This document shows, piece after piece, positions 38,701-51,524 of a stretch of DNA of 64,000 nucleotides (position 1 is its first letter; every line of letters starts with the position of its first letter). Both the position numbers and the translations under genes were made by a program. Source of the DNA: Paulinella micropora (Eukaryota > Cercozoa > Imbricatea > Euglyphida); assembly GCA_009731375.1 (NCBI GenBank), contig BJOX01000087.1:890561-954560 (forward strand), read 5' to 3'. Below the pieces are notes generated by a model that was not told where the DNA came from, searched no databases, and worked only from the letters and a program-made list of their open reading frames with translations.

Positions 38701-41574
38701 GCATCTAAGTTTGCGATTGGGGCTGTATTACAACAAGAGGATGAGGAGAAGAAATTACGCCCAATCATGTTTATTAGTAGGAAGTTGTGTGCGGCGGAGA
38801 GAAACTATTGCACAAGGCAAAGAGAGGCGTTGGCGGTAGTATGGGCCCTCAAGAGGCTCAGAGAGTATTTGTGGGGAGGACCTCAATTTACTGTCAGAAC
38901 TGATCATCATAACCTGTTATGGTTGATGAATCATGAACAGACGGGACGGCTGGCGCGGTGGCAAGCGTTCTTGTCTTGTTTCGATTTTACAATGGTCCAT
39001 CTACCGGGAAAGCGAAATGTGGTCGCTGATAGCCTCTCTAGGCTAGAGTTTAACTCAGAAGTATCGGCGTTGGTGTCCACGGTGGAGATGGAAGACTTGT
39101 CCACTGACAAGGTGTATGAGGTCAGCCACATTGAGGCGATGGAGATGGCGAGTGGAGTCCGATATGACCGCACAGGTCTACGGTACAGTCCACAAGGCCC
39201 GGATCACGGGATATGTTGTGAGCTACATACCCAGGAGGACGCTGAGTGGTCCTATGAGGTATATGAGAATGCGAAGGCGAACATAAGAGAGGAAGAGGAG
39301 ACGCAGGAAGTTTATGCGGAGCCTCCTCAAGAGCGGAGAAGTGACCTAGACGATGACCCGGAAAGAATCGGGGTACGGCTAGAAGATGGTACTATCCATA
39401 TAGCCTCGCCTACCGCATGGAGGCAACAACAGGCTCAAGATCCGGAGTTTAAAGAACTGATACAGTTATATCAGAACCCGGATGAGCTACGGATGACGAA
39501 AGCGATCAAAGATCAGATGAAGGAGATGGGATGGAGAGATGGTCTACTGTGGTACAAGGGCCTTCACGGTCGCTATGCGTCACAGCCGGACAAATGGACC
39601 CTTTGGGTACCGGAGAGTCTGAGACGATTTATATTTGTCGCAGCCCACAATTGCCCACTTTTGGCGCATCCGGGTCGACAACGAACTCATATGTTCGTAG
39701 CGAGGCGATTCTGGTGGAAGAAGATGAAGGAGGAGATAGATCAGGCGGTGGATGCATGCATCCCGTGCAAGATAAACAAAACACCACTGAAGGCAAATTT
39801 CGGCCTGATTGGCGAATTTCCTCTTCATGCGGGGATGTTTGAGTTTATACACATTGATCATGTGGGACCTTTCCCAGAATCGAAGGATGGTTACAAATAC
39901 CTCCTTACGGCTATTGACAGAGCCACCAACTATGTGTGGATCATCCCTGTCAAAGACGTTACCGGCAAGACGACGGCCGAGGCGCTGATCGATAGGATCA
40001 TCTCACAGATCGGAGTACCAAGAAAGATATGTTCTGATCGAGGCTCGGACTTTAATAACGAGGTCATCGACAAACTATCTAAGTATTACGGGATGAAATG
40101 GCAATATGTTACTGCCTATAACCCGCGAGCAAATGGGAAAATCGAGCGGGTACACAGACCCCTCAAAGCCTCGCTAAAGATGTATTGCACGAAGAAGGAG
40201 AATCAAAGAGCATGGGTCGAGGCAGCACCATCATTTGCGTTTGCAATGAACTGTCTACCCTCTACGGCGTTAGGAGGCTCGAAGAGCTCAATCTCGCCAT
40301 ATCAGTTAGTATATGGGCGTGAGCCTGATATCCCGACTTCGCTCCTTCACCCAAAAGACACTTGGGCGGATGCGGATGAGTTGTTTGGGATGAGACTTAG
40401 AGTGAAGATGGAGGCGGAACAAATAGTCAGGGCGCATAGAGAGGCGGAGCGCCGAAAGACTGATGCTGAAGGGGTGCGACAAGCGCACTTGGATCAGATC
40501 AAGTTCCAGGTCGGGGATATTGTACTATTGTACCATCCTCAAGTCCCGAAGGGAGTCAGCTCTAAGCTGTTCACTCACTGGAAAGGACCTTATCAGATTA
40601 TGGAACAGACGGGACCTCTGAATTACAAGATCAGGGGTAGAGGGAAGGTGCAAATTGTGAATGTAAGAAGGCTGATTAAGTATGATCCCTTCTTACTGGA
40701 AGATGAATCCGTTGAGGAGGCGTTAAAACGGATGAAGGATGATTTCAAAGAGGTGCCGCCCATCCACAAGGAGGCTGGCATAGACCAAGACGATGCTTAT
40801 CGGGCACCGATAGCTGAGAAGGAGGAGAGTGAGGTGGACAGCAAGGAGAAGACTGACCGCATAAGCGCGGTGGGGACTCAGTCCAAGTCTCCGCGAGAGC
40901 ATAGCGGAAAGAAGGAGAAGATCACAGAGGCGCAGCTAAGGAGAGCGCGGAATGATCTTATCAACGACCAACCGAGGAAGGCGATGAGGTCGATGAGATC
41001 AAAGGACGTCCACCAGGAGGAGGAGGGGACGGACACTGACCCAAACGCGGGCAACGTTGAGATTGTCCATGAGCGATGGAAGGAAGGCGATGCGATAGCA
41101 ACCATCGCATGGGTGAAAAATGTTTTCTATCTGATGAGACCAGCGGAACAACATGTCGCTGATGACACTCTCTCAGACTTATACTTGATGCGGGTCGTGG
41201 CGGTCCCACGACAGATGCGTGTCACACGGACACTCAAAATATCATCAGCCGCAAAGATAGTACAACCGATACTCCAGTTCTGGAGAAGTATGGACCCGGT
41301 TGAGGATCCAAAGGCAAGACATTATCTGCCAGTATATAAAGACGCAAAAAGTCTCGAGACATGGGATGATACAATTACTCCCAGAGACAAGGATTACACT
41401 GCGTGGACCATTCAGACACTGCCAAGAGGAGTGCTTGATGTCCCTTTTGAATTATCGTTGGGCGGAATCCCTAATAAGATCTGGGACATTCTCGAACAGT
41501 CAAAGTTCGATCTGACTTTTGTTGGTGGTCCTCCACCAGGCAAAGAAATCCGCGCCAGACGACGAAGGCAGTGA
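35761..41574 (+). CDS. pol: Retrotransposon Pol: protease, RT, RNase H, integrase (in frame with gag after TGA)
   Basis: Open from the codon after the gag TGA to TGA at 41572. A GTG at 35794 is residue 1 in the numbering used here; no early ATG is favoured. Order: coiled-coil linker; a retropepsin-like domain with DTMA at 179 and the later GAVIDC block; RT with YIDD at 815-818 and LPMGLKQAP; RNase H (VVDTDASKFAIGAVL, DHHNLLWL); integrase with an HHCC finger (H1285, H1292, CIPC) and catalytic D1355, D1415, E1451, i.e. DD35E; GPY/F module (HWKGPYQI). A C-terminal extension of about 220 residues beyond GPY/F is unrecognised. The likely product is a Gag-Pol fusion made by stop-codon readthrough. 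Confidence 0.92.
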   Translation: MEGEEERKEKTVKFNPKVTVLSNAVVQTGPTLPLCENKDVGTQRLQPQGSLIPVHTARLPMITDANRKARLAMEARRPMADVSPRPSKQPRTDSMSTVAAGGEQKDNVCTQVPQDNVAQIVNAPVPQNNKNVNEVKQEEKKEELKNLETRLQNLERKVLVLAANIHRPDALCYTELYCETLKTILKVGNDTMANINIVGRKFFNRYRDWVDGNMKKSTGTLKGVSSRTDITGIITLTFKLKSARVYRMDLYVVPGYHGSILLSYDQLATMGAVIDCAARRVIYGVKRGEENDIDPFNATDSYEAYELSLATDHKKMAIAHEALEVYVHPHVVRPDELSWTDNWESQVCTVTVPTCHWDKKSIDDLIEKRKEEIICVAQRSPSLARFAEGVGTDVHITNGYCFHAKVGEEKREAFVPRRTGRIPDTPPETIKSFITDFWGDEPTWPRSLSEVKKCLRTLFENNKPYTIILPYNEKAIWAQEIRDRLIDHPIPVPSRKQQLVVACRMGTREQSSAYKRKLRDLDKLKLIPQAFTCFDGFYTRKAPLQYARLIDMLVELGKDDEPDTVTYEKTGLDDVSEEDLGLEEDREPLKQHKQMSDEDFQEAARKILEEGVGTEKEKELLKAKLEANKEIFDPPHAGGVKPEDFTAVIYKIPGAEPSPAPRRANLSIHEAKIAEELARQLLNEDFIERSTSPIVSQPRIVPKPGGEWRLTVNYARVNKVLEEERNPLPTLEEGRRVLRNAKFYSVIDLKNGFWQIPLEEKSRWLTAFVVGMEIYQWKVLPMGLKQAPGLFQKAMQKMLSSQYDDLSDGGFMRRRGQKAGEYAFCYIDDIIVYSNTMEEHIDHLSDIFRRIGAFGLKCNLKKCQLAKTSVTYLGYEISHNRVSISKEKREEIMNRPIPKNRTELHSFLAMAQYYSQFIPDWGATRAKVEKMIDFGDFEKWDEEALQAFHALKDLIYKDPKDGGLVLTMPDFTKQFVVDTDASKFAIGAVLQQEDEEKKLRPIMFISRKLCAAERNYCTRQREALAVVWALKRLREYLWGGPQFTVRTDHHNLLWLMNHEQTGRLARWQAFLSCFDFTMVHLPGKRNVVADSLSRLEFNSEVSALVSTVEMEDLSTDKVYEVSHIEAMEMASGVRYDRTGLRYSPQGPDHGICCELHTQEDAEWSYEVYENAKANIREEEETQEVYAEPPQERRSDLDDDPERIGVRLEDGTIHIASPTAWRQQQAQDPEFKELIQLYQNPDELRMTKAIKDQMKEMGWRDGLLWYKGLHGRYASQPDKWTLWVPESLRRFIFVAAHNCPLLAHPGRQRTHMFVARRFWWKKMKEEIDQAVDACIPCKINKTPLKANFGLIGEFPLHAGMFEFIHIDHVGPFPESKDGYKYLLTAIDRATNYVWIIPVKDVTGKTTAEALIDRIISQIGVPRKICSDRGSDFNNEVIDKLSKYYGMKWQYVTAYNPRANGKIERVHRPLKASLKMYCTKKENQRAWVEAAPSFAFAMNCLPSTALGGSKSSISPYQLVYGREPDIPTSLLHPKDTWADADELFGMRLRVKMEAEQIVRAHREAERRKTDAEGVRQAHLDQIKFQVGDIVLLYHPQVPKGVSSKLFTHWKGPYQIMEQTGPLNYKIRGRGKVQIVNVRRLIKYDPFLLEDESVEEALKRMKDDFKEVPPIHKEAGIDQDDAYRAPIAEKEESEVDSKEKTDRISAVGTQSKSPREHSGKKEKITEAQLRRARNDLINDQPRKAMRSMRSKDVHQEEEGTDTDPNAGNVEIVHERWKEGDAIATIAWVKNVFYLMRPAEQHVADDTLSDLYLMRVVAVPRQMRVTRTLKISSAAKIVQPILQFWRSMDPVEDPKARHYLPVYKDAKSLETWDDTITPRDKDYTAWTIQTLPRGVLDVPFELSLGGIPNKIWDILEQSKFDLTFVGGPPPGKEIRARRRRQ

Positions 41575-42411
41575 CAAAGAAACTATTTTTCTTTATGCGT
41601 CTCAAATAAACTGATTGATTGCCCACGGCGTATCATGATTTGATCATGCATCATCAGTTATCAATATGAATATTAAAAAGACTCAGTGATATAACTTGGC
41701 ATTCGATCGCAACATACGAGTGCGAAAGGTCGATCGACGATGATACTACACCGTATACGGGGATCGCTAGTGTATTGAGCGATGGTGTTCCCGGGTATGA
41801 CCCTTTCCAAGTCCTGGGATGATGTTCTCGAAAATGAAATGTTCTCTGAAACTTTCATTAAATTTTTTTTTACGATAGATTATATACTGTCGTACCTGAG
41901 CACGGTCAATCTCTACTTGTGTCGGTATATCGCAGGGTCGGGTACATACACCTCGACTTCGGATATAGCTATTAGGACTGGCCCCCTAATACTATATCAT
42001 AGGATATCCGCCTTATACAAGGGTATGTCATAGAAAAAGACAATTTACTTACGATCTCCCTGTGAATAATAATAATAATAATGATAATGATAAGAAGAAG
42101 AGGAAGATCAAAGGGGGAATCGTACTACAGCACCACGTTGCTTGTATTTTTTTATTAATTGTACGTTTGTTCTTGACAAACTGCCGAAAAAAAAAAAAAG
42201 AAAAAAAAAGAAATTGAGGGGAAGGAGTTTAAAATTTACAAGAAAGGCTAGAGAATCCGCCGGCTTTGACGTGCCGTATGAGGATATATTTATCGTCTTT
42301 TAGCGTCTATCCGTGGGTCGATGCGCTGTGTGGCATGACTCCATAGCGCATACTATTTGCAGAAAGAAATCAGAAGGTGTATGACGAAAATGCTATTTCC
42401 GTCATAAAATC
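41575..42411 (+). other. 3' untranslated region of the LTR element
   Basis: About 840 bases without a frame. It contains AATAAACTG just after pol, a short (AAT)n and (AAG) stretch and an A-rich run. Confidence 0.7.
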
Positions 42412-42420
42412 GGGAGGGGG
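42412..42420 (+). other. Polypurine tract of the LTR element
   Basis: GGGAGGGGG three bases before the 3' LTR, the usual site for plus-strand priming. Confidence 0.8.
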
Positions 42421-42423
42421 TAC

Positions 42424-42660
42424 TGTAGGCATCACCCCCCGGATAGCCGGTAAAAAGTACCTTTTCCTGGTGACAGGTGCACCAGCTTGTTTTTCAGTAT
42501 TATTTGTCCGGATTGGACCTGATGCCATTTTATTCCTGGTCTGTTGCCGTTTTCCTTTTTGGCTTCACTGAGCTAATACAACGAGACATCATTCTCATTC
42601 TTGAGGACTGTGTTTGGTTGTATTACCGACTTTTTACGAGCTATCGTTGGGGGCATTACA
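42424..42660 (+). repeat. 3' LTR (237 bp)
   Basis: Starts TGTAGGCATC and ends GGGCATTACA, followed by target duplicate ACTA. Matches the visible 5' LTR. Confidence 0.9.
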
Positions 42661-43002
42661 ACTAGTTTCGAGTCGATTCCGTTCAAAAATGATTTCAACA
42701 ATGATTCATATGTAATATAGTTAGCGTGTATTAATAAATAAACTTGTGACGCAGTGAAATCGGGGCGCAAATCTGCGTTTAAACTAAAATAGATTTTTTA
42801 ACTTACTGAATACTGTTTTTTTAATTTATTAATACCGCTAGTATTAATATATTGCAATACAATACAGGTATTGAACTGGTCCGCACACCAAAAATATCAA
42901 TATTATATATGTTATGAATTGAAAAATTACACACTACATATTGAAAGAGAACACGTTCTGTTTCAGTAACGTTTAAAAAAAAAAGCACTATGACACATCA
43001 TT

Positions 43003-43262
43003 GTTAATGAAAATTACTGGAACTTTGAACTATTACTGTGGACATTCAAGTGGCAAACATTCAAACTTTGACCTCATCTTTCTCAATCAATATTTGATAT
43101 GGAAATGCAGCGCACACCGTTGGAAAGCTCTTGTCCTAAGCTTTCCGATGCTGGCTTCAGCACAGTCGTATCACTTCGATTGATGGAGAACGATGAGGTC
43201 AAAGTTGGATAGTTTGCCATTTGAATCATGGTCCACAGTAATAGTGAGGACAAGTTTAATTT
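43003..43262. repeat. Foldback sequence with ~65-85 bp imperfect arms
   Basis: The left arm (CTATTACTGTGGACATTCAAG...CTTTGACCTCATC) is mirrored by 43180-43260 (GATGAGGTCAAAG...CCACAGTAATAG). The loop is about 90 nt and contains a smaller hairpin GGAAAGCT/AGCTTTCC. No coding sequence; may be a MITE or a structured RNA. Confidence 0.65.
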
Positions 43263-44060
43263 TTTTTCTTTTATATTCTATATTTGAAATTTTATGAAGC
43301 CTTCTGGTTCAGAACTAGATCGCAGCCACTGTTTGGCATGAAAAATGCATGTTCTTCAAGCCTGCCCTCACTTTTTTATACGGCAGTGACCCGATTTTTG
43401 CGGTGTTGATTTTTGGAAGAGGTCTGGACAAAGTCCGAAAGGCGGAAGCACAACACTTGTGGGTCGCAACACTCGTGGAGCGTTCCGCCGCACCTCTCCA
43501 AAATTCTTCTCAGAATCCTTCCTTTCACAAGTAGACAATCATTCCCGAGGACTCCCGAGGATCCGAGCTTCAGCACTTAACCTTCAGAGCTTCTTTGGGA
43601 AATAAAACAGCTGCCGTTAACTAGTCTACTACTGTTTTGTAACAGTGCCGTTTCTGCTTGTCAGCTTGTGTTAAATTTTTTTGTCTGAATCTCAAGGCGA
43701 TGGGATCCAGAGTACGAGAACAATCCAAGTATGACACCCTCACGTTGTCAGACAATCTGCATCCGTCACAAGGTCGAAGAAGGGCGTCTCTTGCCATCCG
43801 TTGCAGGGATTCTACGCCTTCAGTTTGACCCGACTTTGCAGCACGTTTTCTTTGATCTTGGTTCGGAGGCAAGGTGCCCGCTAGTGGGTTAGCAAGAGGG
43901 GCACCAAAGGTACCTCATTGCCCTAAATTTGTCAGGTCGTCTATTGCCATCCACTGCAGGGATTTTACGATTTCAGCCTGACTGGACGTGATGTCGAGGA
44001 TGGTATAAGCAGTAATGATTAAGTTCACGGTGTTGCAAGAAAACATAAACTAAGCCTTTG
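43263..44060. other. Unique non-coding sequence
   Basis: No supported gene. It contains a diverged direct repeat, CCATCCGTTGCAGGGATTCTACG (about 43795) versus CCATCCACTGCAGGGATTTTACG (about 43948). Confidence 0.4.
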
Positions 44061-44073
44061 CGGTGAGGGACGC

Positions 44074-44136
<63 letters not shown>

Positions 44137-44320
44137 GAGAGAGAGAGAGAGATCATATATATCGACTGCGGCGCAGCAGCGGAAAAAAAAAAGGAAGAAG
44201 AAGAAGAAGAAGAAGAAGAAGAAGAAAAGGAAAGAAACCAAAAGAAAAAGGAAAAGAAAACGGAAAAAAAGGGGGAAAAAAACCAAAAAGAAACCAAAAA
44301 GAGAACAAAAGAAAACAACT
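44074..44320. repeat. (AG)n and purine-rich tract
   Basis: About 85 bases of AG, then A/G-only sequence (AAG and AAAGG mixes) to about 44320. Not coding. Confidence 0.9.
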
Positions 44321-44559
44321 TTTTCCTCCTCGTTTATTATTTTTCTTTTTTTCGTTTTGTCTTTCTTCCGTGGATCCAGTGCACTGCATGCATGACGATG
44401 TCTTCCTTCCTCCCCTGAAAACAAGCCGACACACAAGAAACATGTATTTTGCTCAATCATACGACATATGTGTATGTCTTTCTTCCTTGCTTTGCGTTAT
44501 AGATACAAAGATGCCTACGTAATTATTATCTTTGCCTCCATAGGACTCTTCTTGCGAGA

Positions 44560-47420
<2,861 letters not shown>

Positions 47421-47454
47421 AGAGAGAGAGAGAGGGAGAGAGCTCTCTCTCCTA

Positions 47455-47507
<53 letters not shown>

Positions 47508-47585
47508 GCCTATTTTAATGTAATTGTGGAATGGTATGTCTGTGTGTATGCTATGCGCACGCACATATATATATANNNNNNNNNN

Positions 47586-47662
47586 ACAGGAGGAGAAGGA
47601 AAAACAAACATCAAAAAGAAAAGTGGTCCAATATATTTTGCTGATCCCTATATCTATCTATA

Positions 47663-47736
<74 letters not shown>

Positions 47737-47910
47737 CCTATCTATCTATCTATCTATTTTTCCTTAAACATACCGTACGCTCAAAAAACAACTGAGAGCC
47801 CGCTGGATCTGTCACACCTCCATACACACATACATACATACATACATACATACATACATACATACATACATAGATGCATGCATACATACATGCATACATA
47901 CATACATACA

Positions 47911-47943
<33 letters not shown>

Positions 47944-48103
47944 GCATACATACAAACATATATACATACATACATACATATATACATACATACATACATA
48001 CATACATGCATGCATACATACATACATACTTACTTACTTACATACAGACCGTCCAAATCCCCGTGGTAGGTGCAGAAAGGTGTATTGAATTCGTGCATAA
48101 TCT

Positions 48104-48171
<68 letters not shown>

Positions 48172-48228
48172 GGAGATAGGTAGGTAGATAGCTAGCTAGG
48201 TAGGTAGCTAGCTAGGTAGATAGATAGG

Positions 48229-48267
<39 letters not shown>

Positions 48268-48300
48268 GTAGGTAGGTAGGTAGGTAGTTAAGTAGGTAGG

Positions 48301-48374
<74 letters not shown>

Positions 48375-48390
48375 GATAGATAGGTATAGG

Positions 48391-48424
<34 letters not shown>

Positions 48425-48479
48425 GCAGGTAGGTAGGTAGGTAGATAGATAGATAGATAGATAGATAGATCGATAGATC

Positions 48480-48525
<46 letters not shown>

Positions 48526-48708
48526 AAGGTGTCCTGAATCGTGCGTGATCATACCACAACCATCACAACAAATAAATACAAAACAACAACAATAAACAAA
48601 CAATAAGGACAAAAAACTTATGCGTGATCTACTTTCCCCCCCCCCCCCNNNNNNNNNNGAGGAGAGAGTGAGAGAGAGAGAGAGAGGAAGGGGGAGAGAA
48701 AGAGAGAA

Positions 48709-48791
<83 letters not shown>

Positions 48792-48864
48792 CATCACCTT
48801 CTCTATTCTCGCCATCGCCTCTTGCATGGCAAAGCCCGTGCCGATTCTCAGATTGCCGTGGTAG
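47586..48864 (-). CDS. Gene D: partial unrecognised protein, four short exons
   Basis: Phase-consistent chain on the minus strand: 48864-48798 ([17 protein letters not shown]), 48101-48050 ([17 protein letters not shown]), 47808-47774 ([11 protein letters not shown], donor GTATGT), and an exon starting at 47647 ([11 protein letters not shown]...) that runs into the gap at 47576-47585. The last part is hydrophobic and may be a membrane segment. The first two exons both carry YHG[ND]L. No family assigned. The 5' and 3' ends are not seen. The introns are (CATA)n and (GATA)n, and copies of the 48101 exon start occur upstream. Confidence 0.5.
47650..48045. repeat. TATC and CATA arrays in gene D introns
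   Basis: (TATC)n at 47652-47757 and (CATA)n at 47822-48045, separated by the 35-nt exon. Confidence 0.95.
48102..48530. repeat. GATA/GGTA array in a gene D intron
   Basis: About 430 bases of GATA with GGTA and GCTA variants. On the minus strand it precedes the acceptor of exon 48101-48050. Confidence 0.95.
48528..48640 (-). repeat. Copies of the start of gene D exon 48101-48050
   Basis: The minus strand reads TATGATCACGCACGATTCAGGACACCTTTC at 48530-48560, a diverged copy of the exon start (ATTATGCACGAATTCAATACACCTTTC). A shorter trace is at 48615-48638. They lie upstream in the intron, with GATA repeat between them and the exon. Confidence 0.65.
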
Positions 48865-49068
48865 CTACACATGCCACCATCAAGTTACTTATATATGTAC
48901 ACACAACAAATGACACATATATGTGCATACATGTTCACTTGCCTCCCCCTCCCCCCCTCACATACATACATACATACATACATACATACATACATAACTA
49001 TGTCACCCTGGAAGGAAAACAAAGAAGTCTGCACTGAATAAAATCTCAATAAATTCAAGACACATATC

Positions 49069-49155
<87 letters not shown>

Positions 49156-49193
49156 TTATCAGGGGGGGGGGGGNNNNNNNNNNCCGGCCTAAA
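48641..49193. repeat. Poly-C/poly-G runs, (AG)n, CATA and TATC arrays with gaps
   Basis: (AG)n at 48658-48788, CATA at 48960-48996, (TATC)n at 49065-49160, and ten-N gaps at 48649-48658 and 49174-49183. A short CTTCCAG-type acceptor at about 49012 (minus) might mark another gene D exon edge. Confidence 0.7.
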
Positions 49194-49750
<557 letters not shown>

Positions 49751-50632
49751 CGTCCTGGGCATGACGGTAAACTGCATCCCGGAGTTGGACTCGACCCACT
49801 GGCACCTACAGCCTGGGGGTCGATCTATCTATCTCCTTCAGCCCTTCACCAGCTGTTTGTGCAGTCGCAGCTGGTGCAGCGTGACTGGCCAGGGCTGATG
49901 ACTACCCTTCATCGGCCCTCGATACACTCTCAAACTGTTCGGGAAAGCCCTAAGAGCCTTCGATACCGCGGCCTGCGGGAAACCGCAAGGTGCAGCAGGC
50001 GAGGTAACGCTCGTCGGATGGTAAAAACTCGAAGGATATGGCCACGCAGGGAATAATGGGTAACCCGCAGCCAAGTCCCTTCTTGTCAGGCCAACCCCGC
50101 GCATGGCTCCTACTCGGTACGACTACCTCTGATTGGCTGCCTTGGACTGACTTGGTGTTCCGACGTGAGTTTAGTGACCAGTGGATATGGCAAATGGCCA
50201 CTACTCTCGACGTCGGCCCACTTATGTCACCGCTGCAGCTGGCCCGGTAGTCCTCCGTCGCCACTACCCAGTGGTGTCCTGACAAATGGGAAAGGTTCAG
50301 AGACTAGACGGGAGTGGGATCTTCCTGTGTGCGGGTAGGCACATAAGCAGGGAGATCTTAAGGTATAGTCCGGCCGCCGCGAAAGTGGTCGCCTTGGATG
50401 AAGCTCGAGGGTTGGTGTACCCCTCGGGCCCGAGCCTTGGCGGGGCACGTGATCACGGACACGTGTCTGGGTTGTTTTACGGCCCTCTAGCCAGGGAGGG
50501 TCGTAGAACCGTCAGACTGCACAAATTCGGGGCCTAGTGCCCATTCCCAGCCCGCTACCCAGTCGCTGATTGGCGGCGGGGTGGAATGGATGCCTATGTC
50601 TTCGGATATGCAGAGCTGATAGACCAAACATA
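49751..50632 (+). mobile_element. Family B retroposon, plus copy
   Basis: Unique GC-rich block of about 880 bp between TATC tracts. It shares most of its length with 55556-56290 in the opposite orientation (for example AGGGAATAATGGGTAACCCGC and CTTAAGGTATAGTCCGGCCG). The 3' end is GCAGAGCTGATAGACCAAACATATC followed by TATC. A short CGATCTATCTATCTCC lies near the 5' end in both copies. Confidence 0.75.
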
Positions 50633-50763
50633 TCTATCTATCTATCTATCTATCTAATCTATCTGTCTATCTAGATGGGCCTCTGCATTGCTCTGTAAAG
50701 CTTGCCGAGAGGAAAGGATAGATAGGTAGATAGGTAGATAGAAAGAAAGAAAGAAAGATAGAT

Positions 50764-51135
50764 GAGATATCGACTAATGTCAGAAAAAAGGAGCTTCTGA
50801 TTTCGTCAACCAAGGAAGTCTGTGCGTAAAGTATTAACCCGATGCCCAGCTAAGCCGTGATGTTTGCACGGAAGGGACTGATACAGGCGATACCAAAACC
50901 TCCCTAGTACCAGGCGGGGCCAGGGCTCGTTCCATAAAGCGCCCCTTGCAGAACGAGCTCCCACCTCCATTACAGAGGACCCAGTAAGCAGATGGAGTTT
51001 CGAGACTGTTCACAGTCTAGTATAAACCGACAGAGCACTGTGGGTTTTATTCCGGGCTCAACAAGCGAGAAAGGGCACCCTGAGGGAACAGGATTGTGCT
51101 TCCCGTCGCTATTTCGGCATGTGACTTATAGGCGT

Positions 51136-51136
<1 letters not shown>
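50764..51136 (-). mobile_element. Family A retroposon, 5'-truncated, minus strand
   Basis: Reads on the minus strand from TACGCCTATAAGTCAC to CGATATCTCATC. It is flanked by GATA/GAAA repeat on one side and GATA on the other. Confidence 0.85.
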
Positions 51137-51204
<68 letters not shown>

Positions 51205-51524
51205 GAGTAGATGAGATATCGAAAAAGGAATGTAGTCCTTGCAAAGGAACGCAGTCTCACATCAAACAGCAACTTGTGTACTGTGCATGTGTTCGGGATG
51301 GGAATCACGGGTAGACTGTGTTCTGGAAAAAAGAAAAGGTAGGTCGTTGAAGAAAAAGGCAATCTAGGAATGGAGAGTGGGGAGGATAAGGAAGAAGAGA
51401 AAGAAAAGGAAGCCGTTAGTCCAAGTGTTTTGAGCACCGTAAGCTTGCGCATGCTACTATGATGACATTGTTTAAGGCCTAAACCCCCGAAGGGACCTAG
51501 CCCGGGCTATGCAACACTGGACGG

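Larger units (their letters stand above)
32429..42664 (+). mobile_element. Ty3/gypsy-type LTR retrotransposon, near-complete, with 4-bp target duplication
   Basis: Identical 4-bp flanks ACTA (32429-32432 and 42661-42664) enclose LTRs that start TGTAGGCATCACC and end CA. Order: 5' LTR (partly in a gap), gap over the primer-binding site, gag, pol (protease, RT, RNase H, integrase with GPY/F), 3' non-coding region, polypurine tract, 3' LTR. RT-before-integrase order and the GPY/F module mark it as Ty3/gypsy-like. The reading frames are intact and the visible parts of the two LTRs differ at 3 of about 172 positions, so the insertion is fairly young. Confidence 0.92.

Noticed and set aside
49838-50537. 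Open frames inside family B and family A elements
   Set aside because: They are not conserved between copies and change strand and frame. No recognisable domain.
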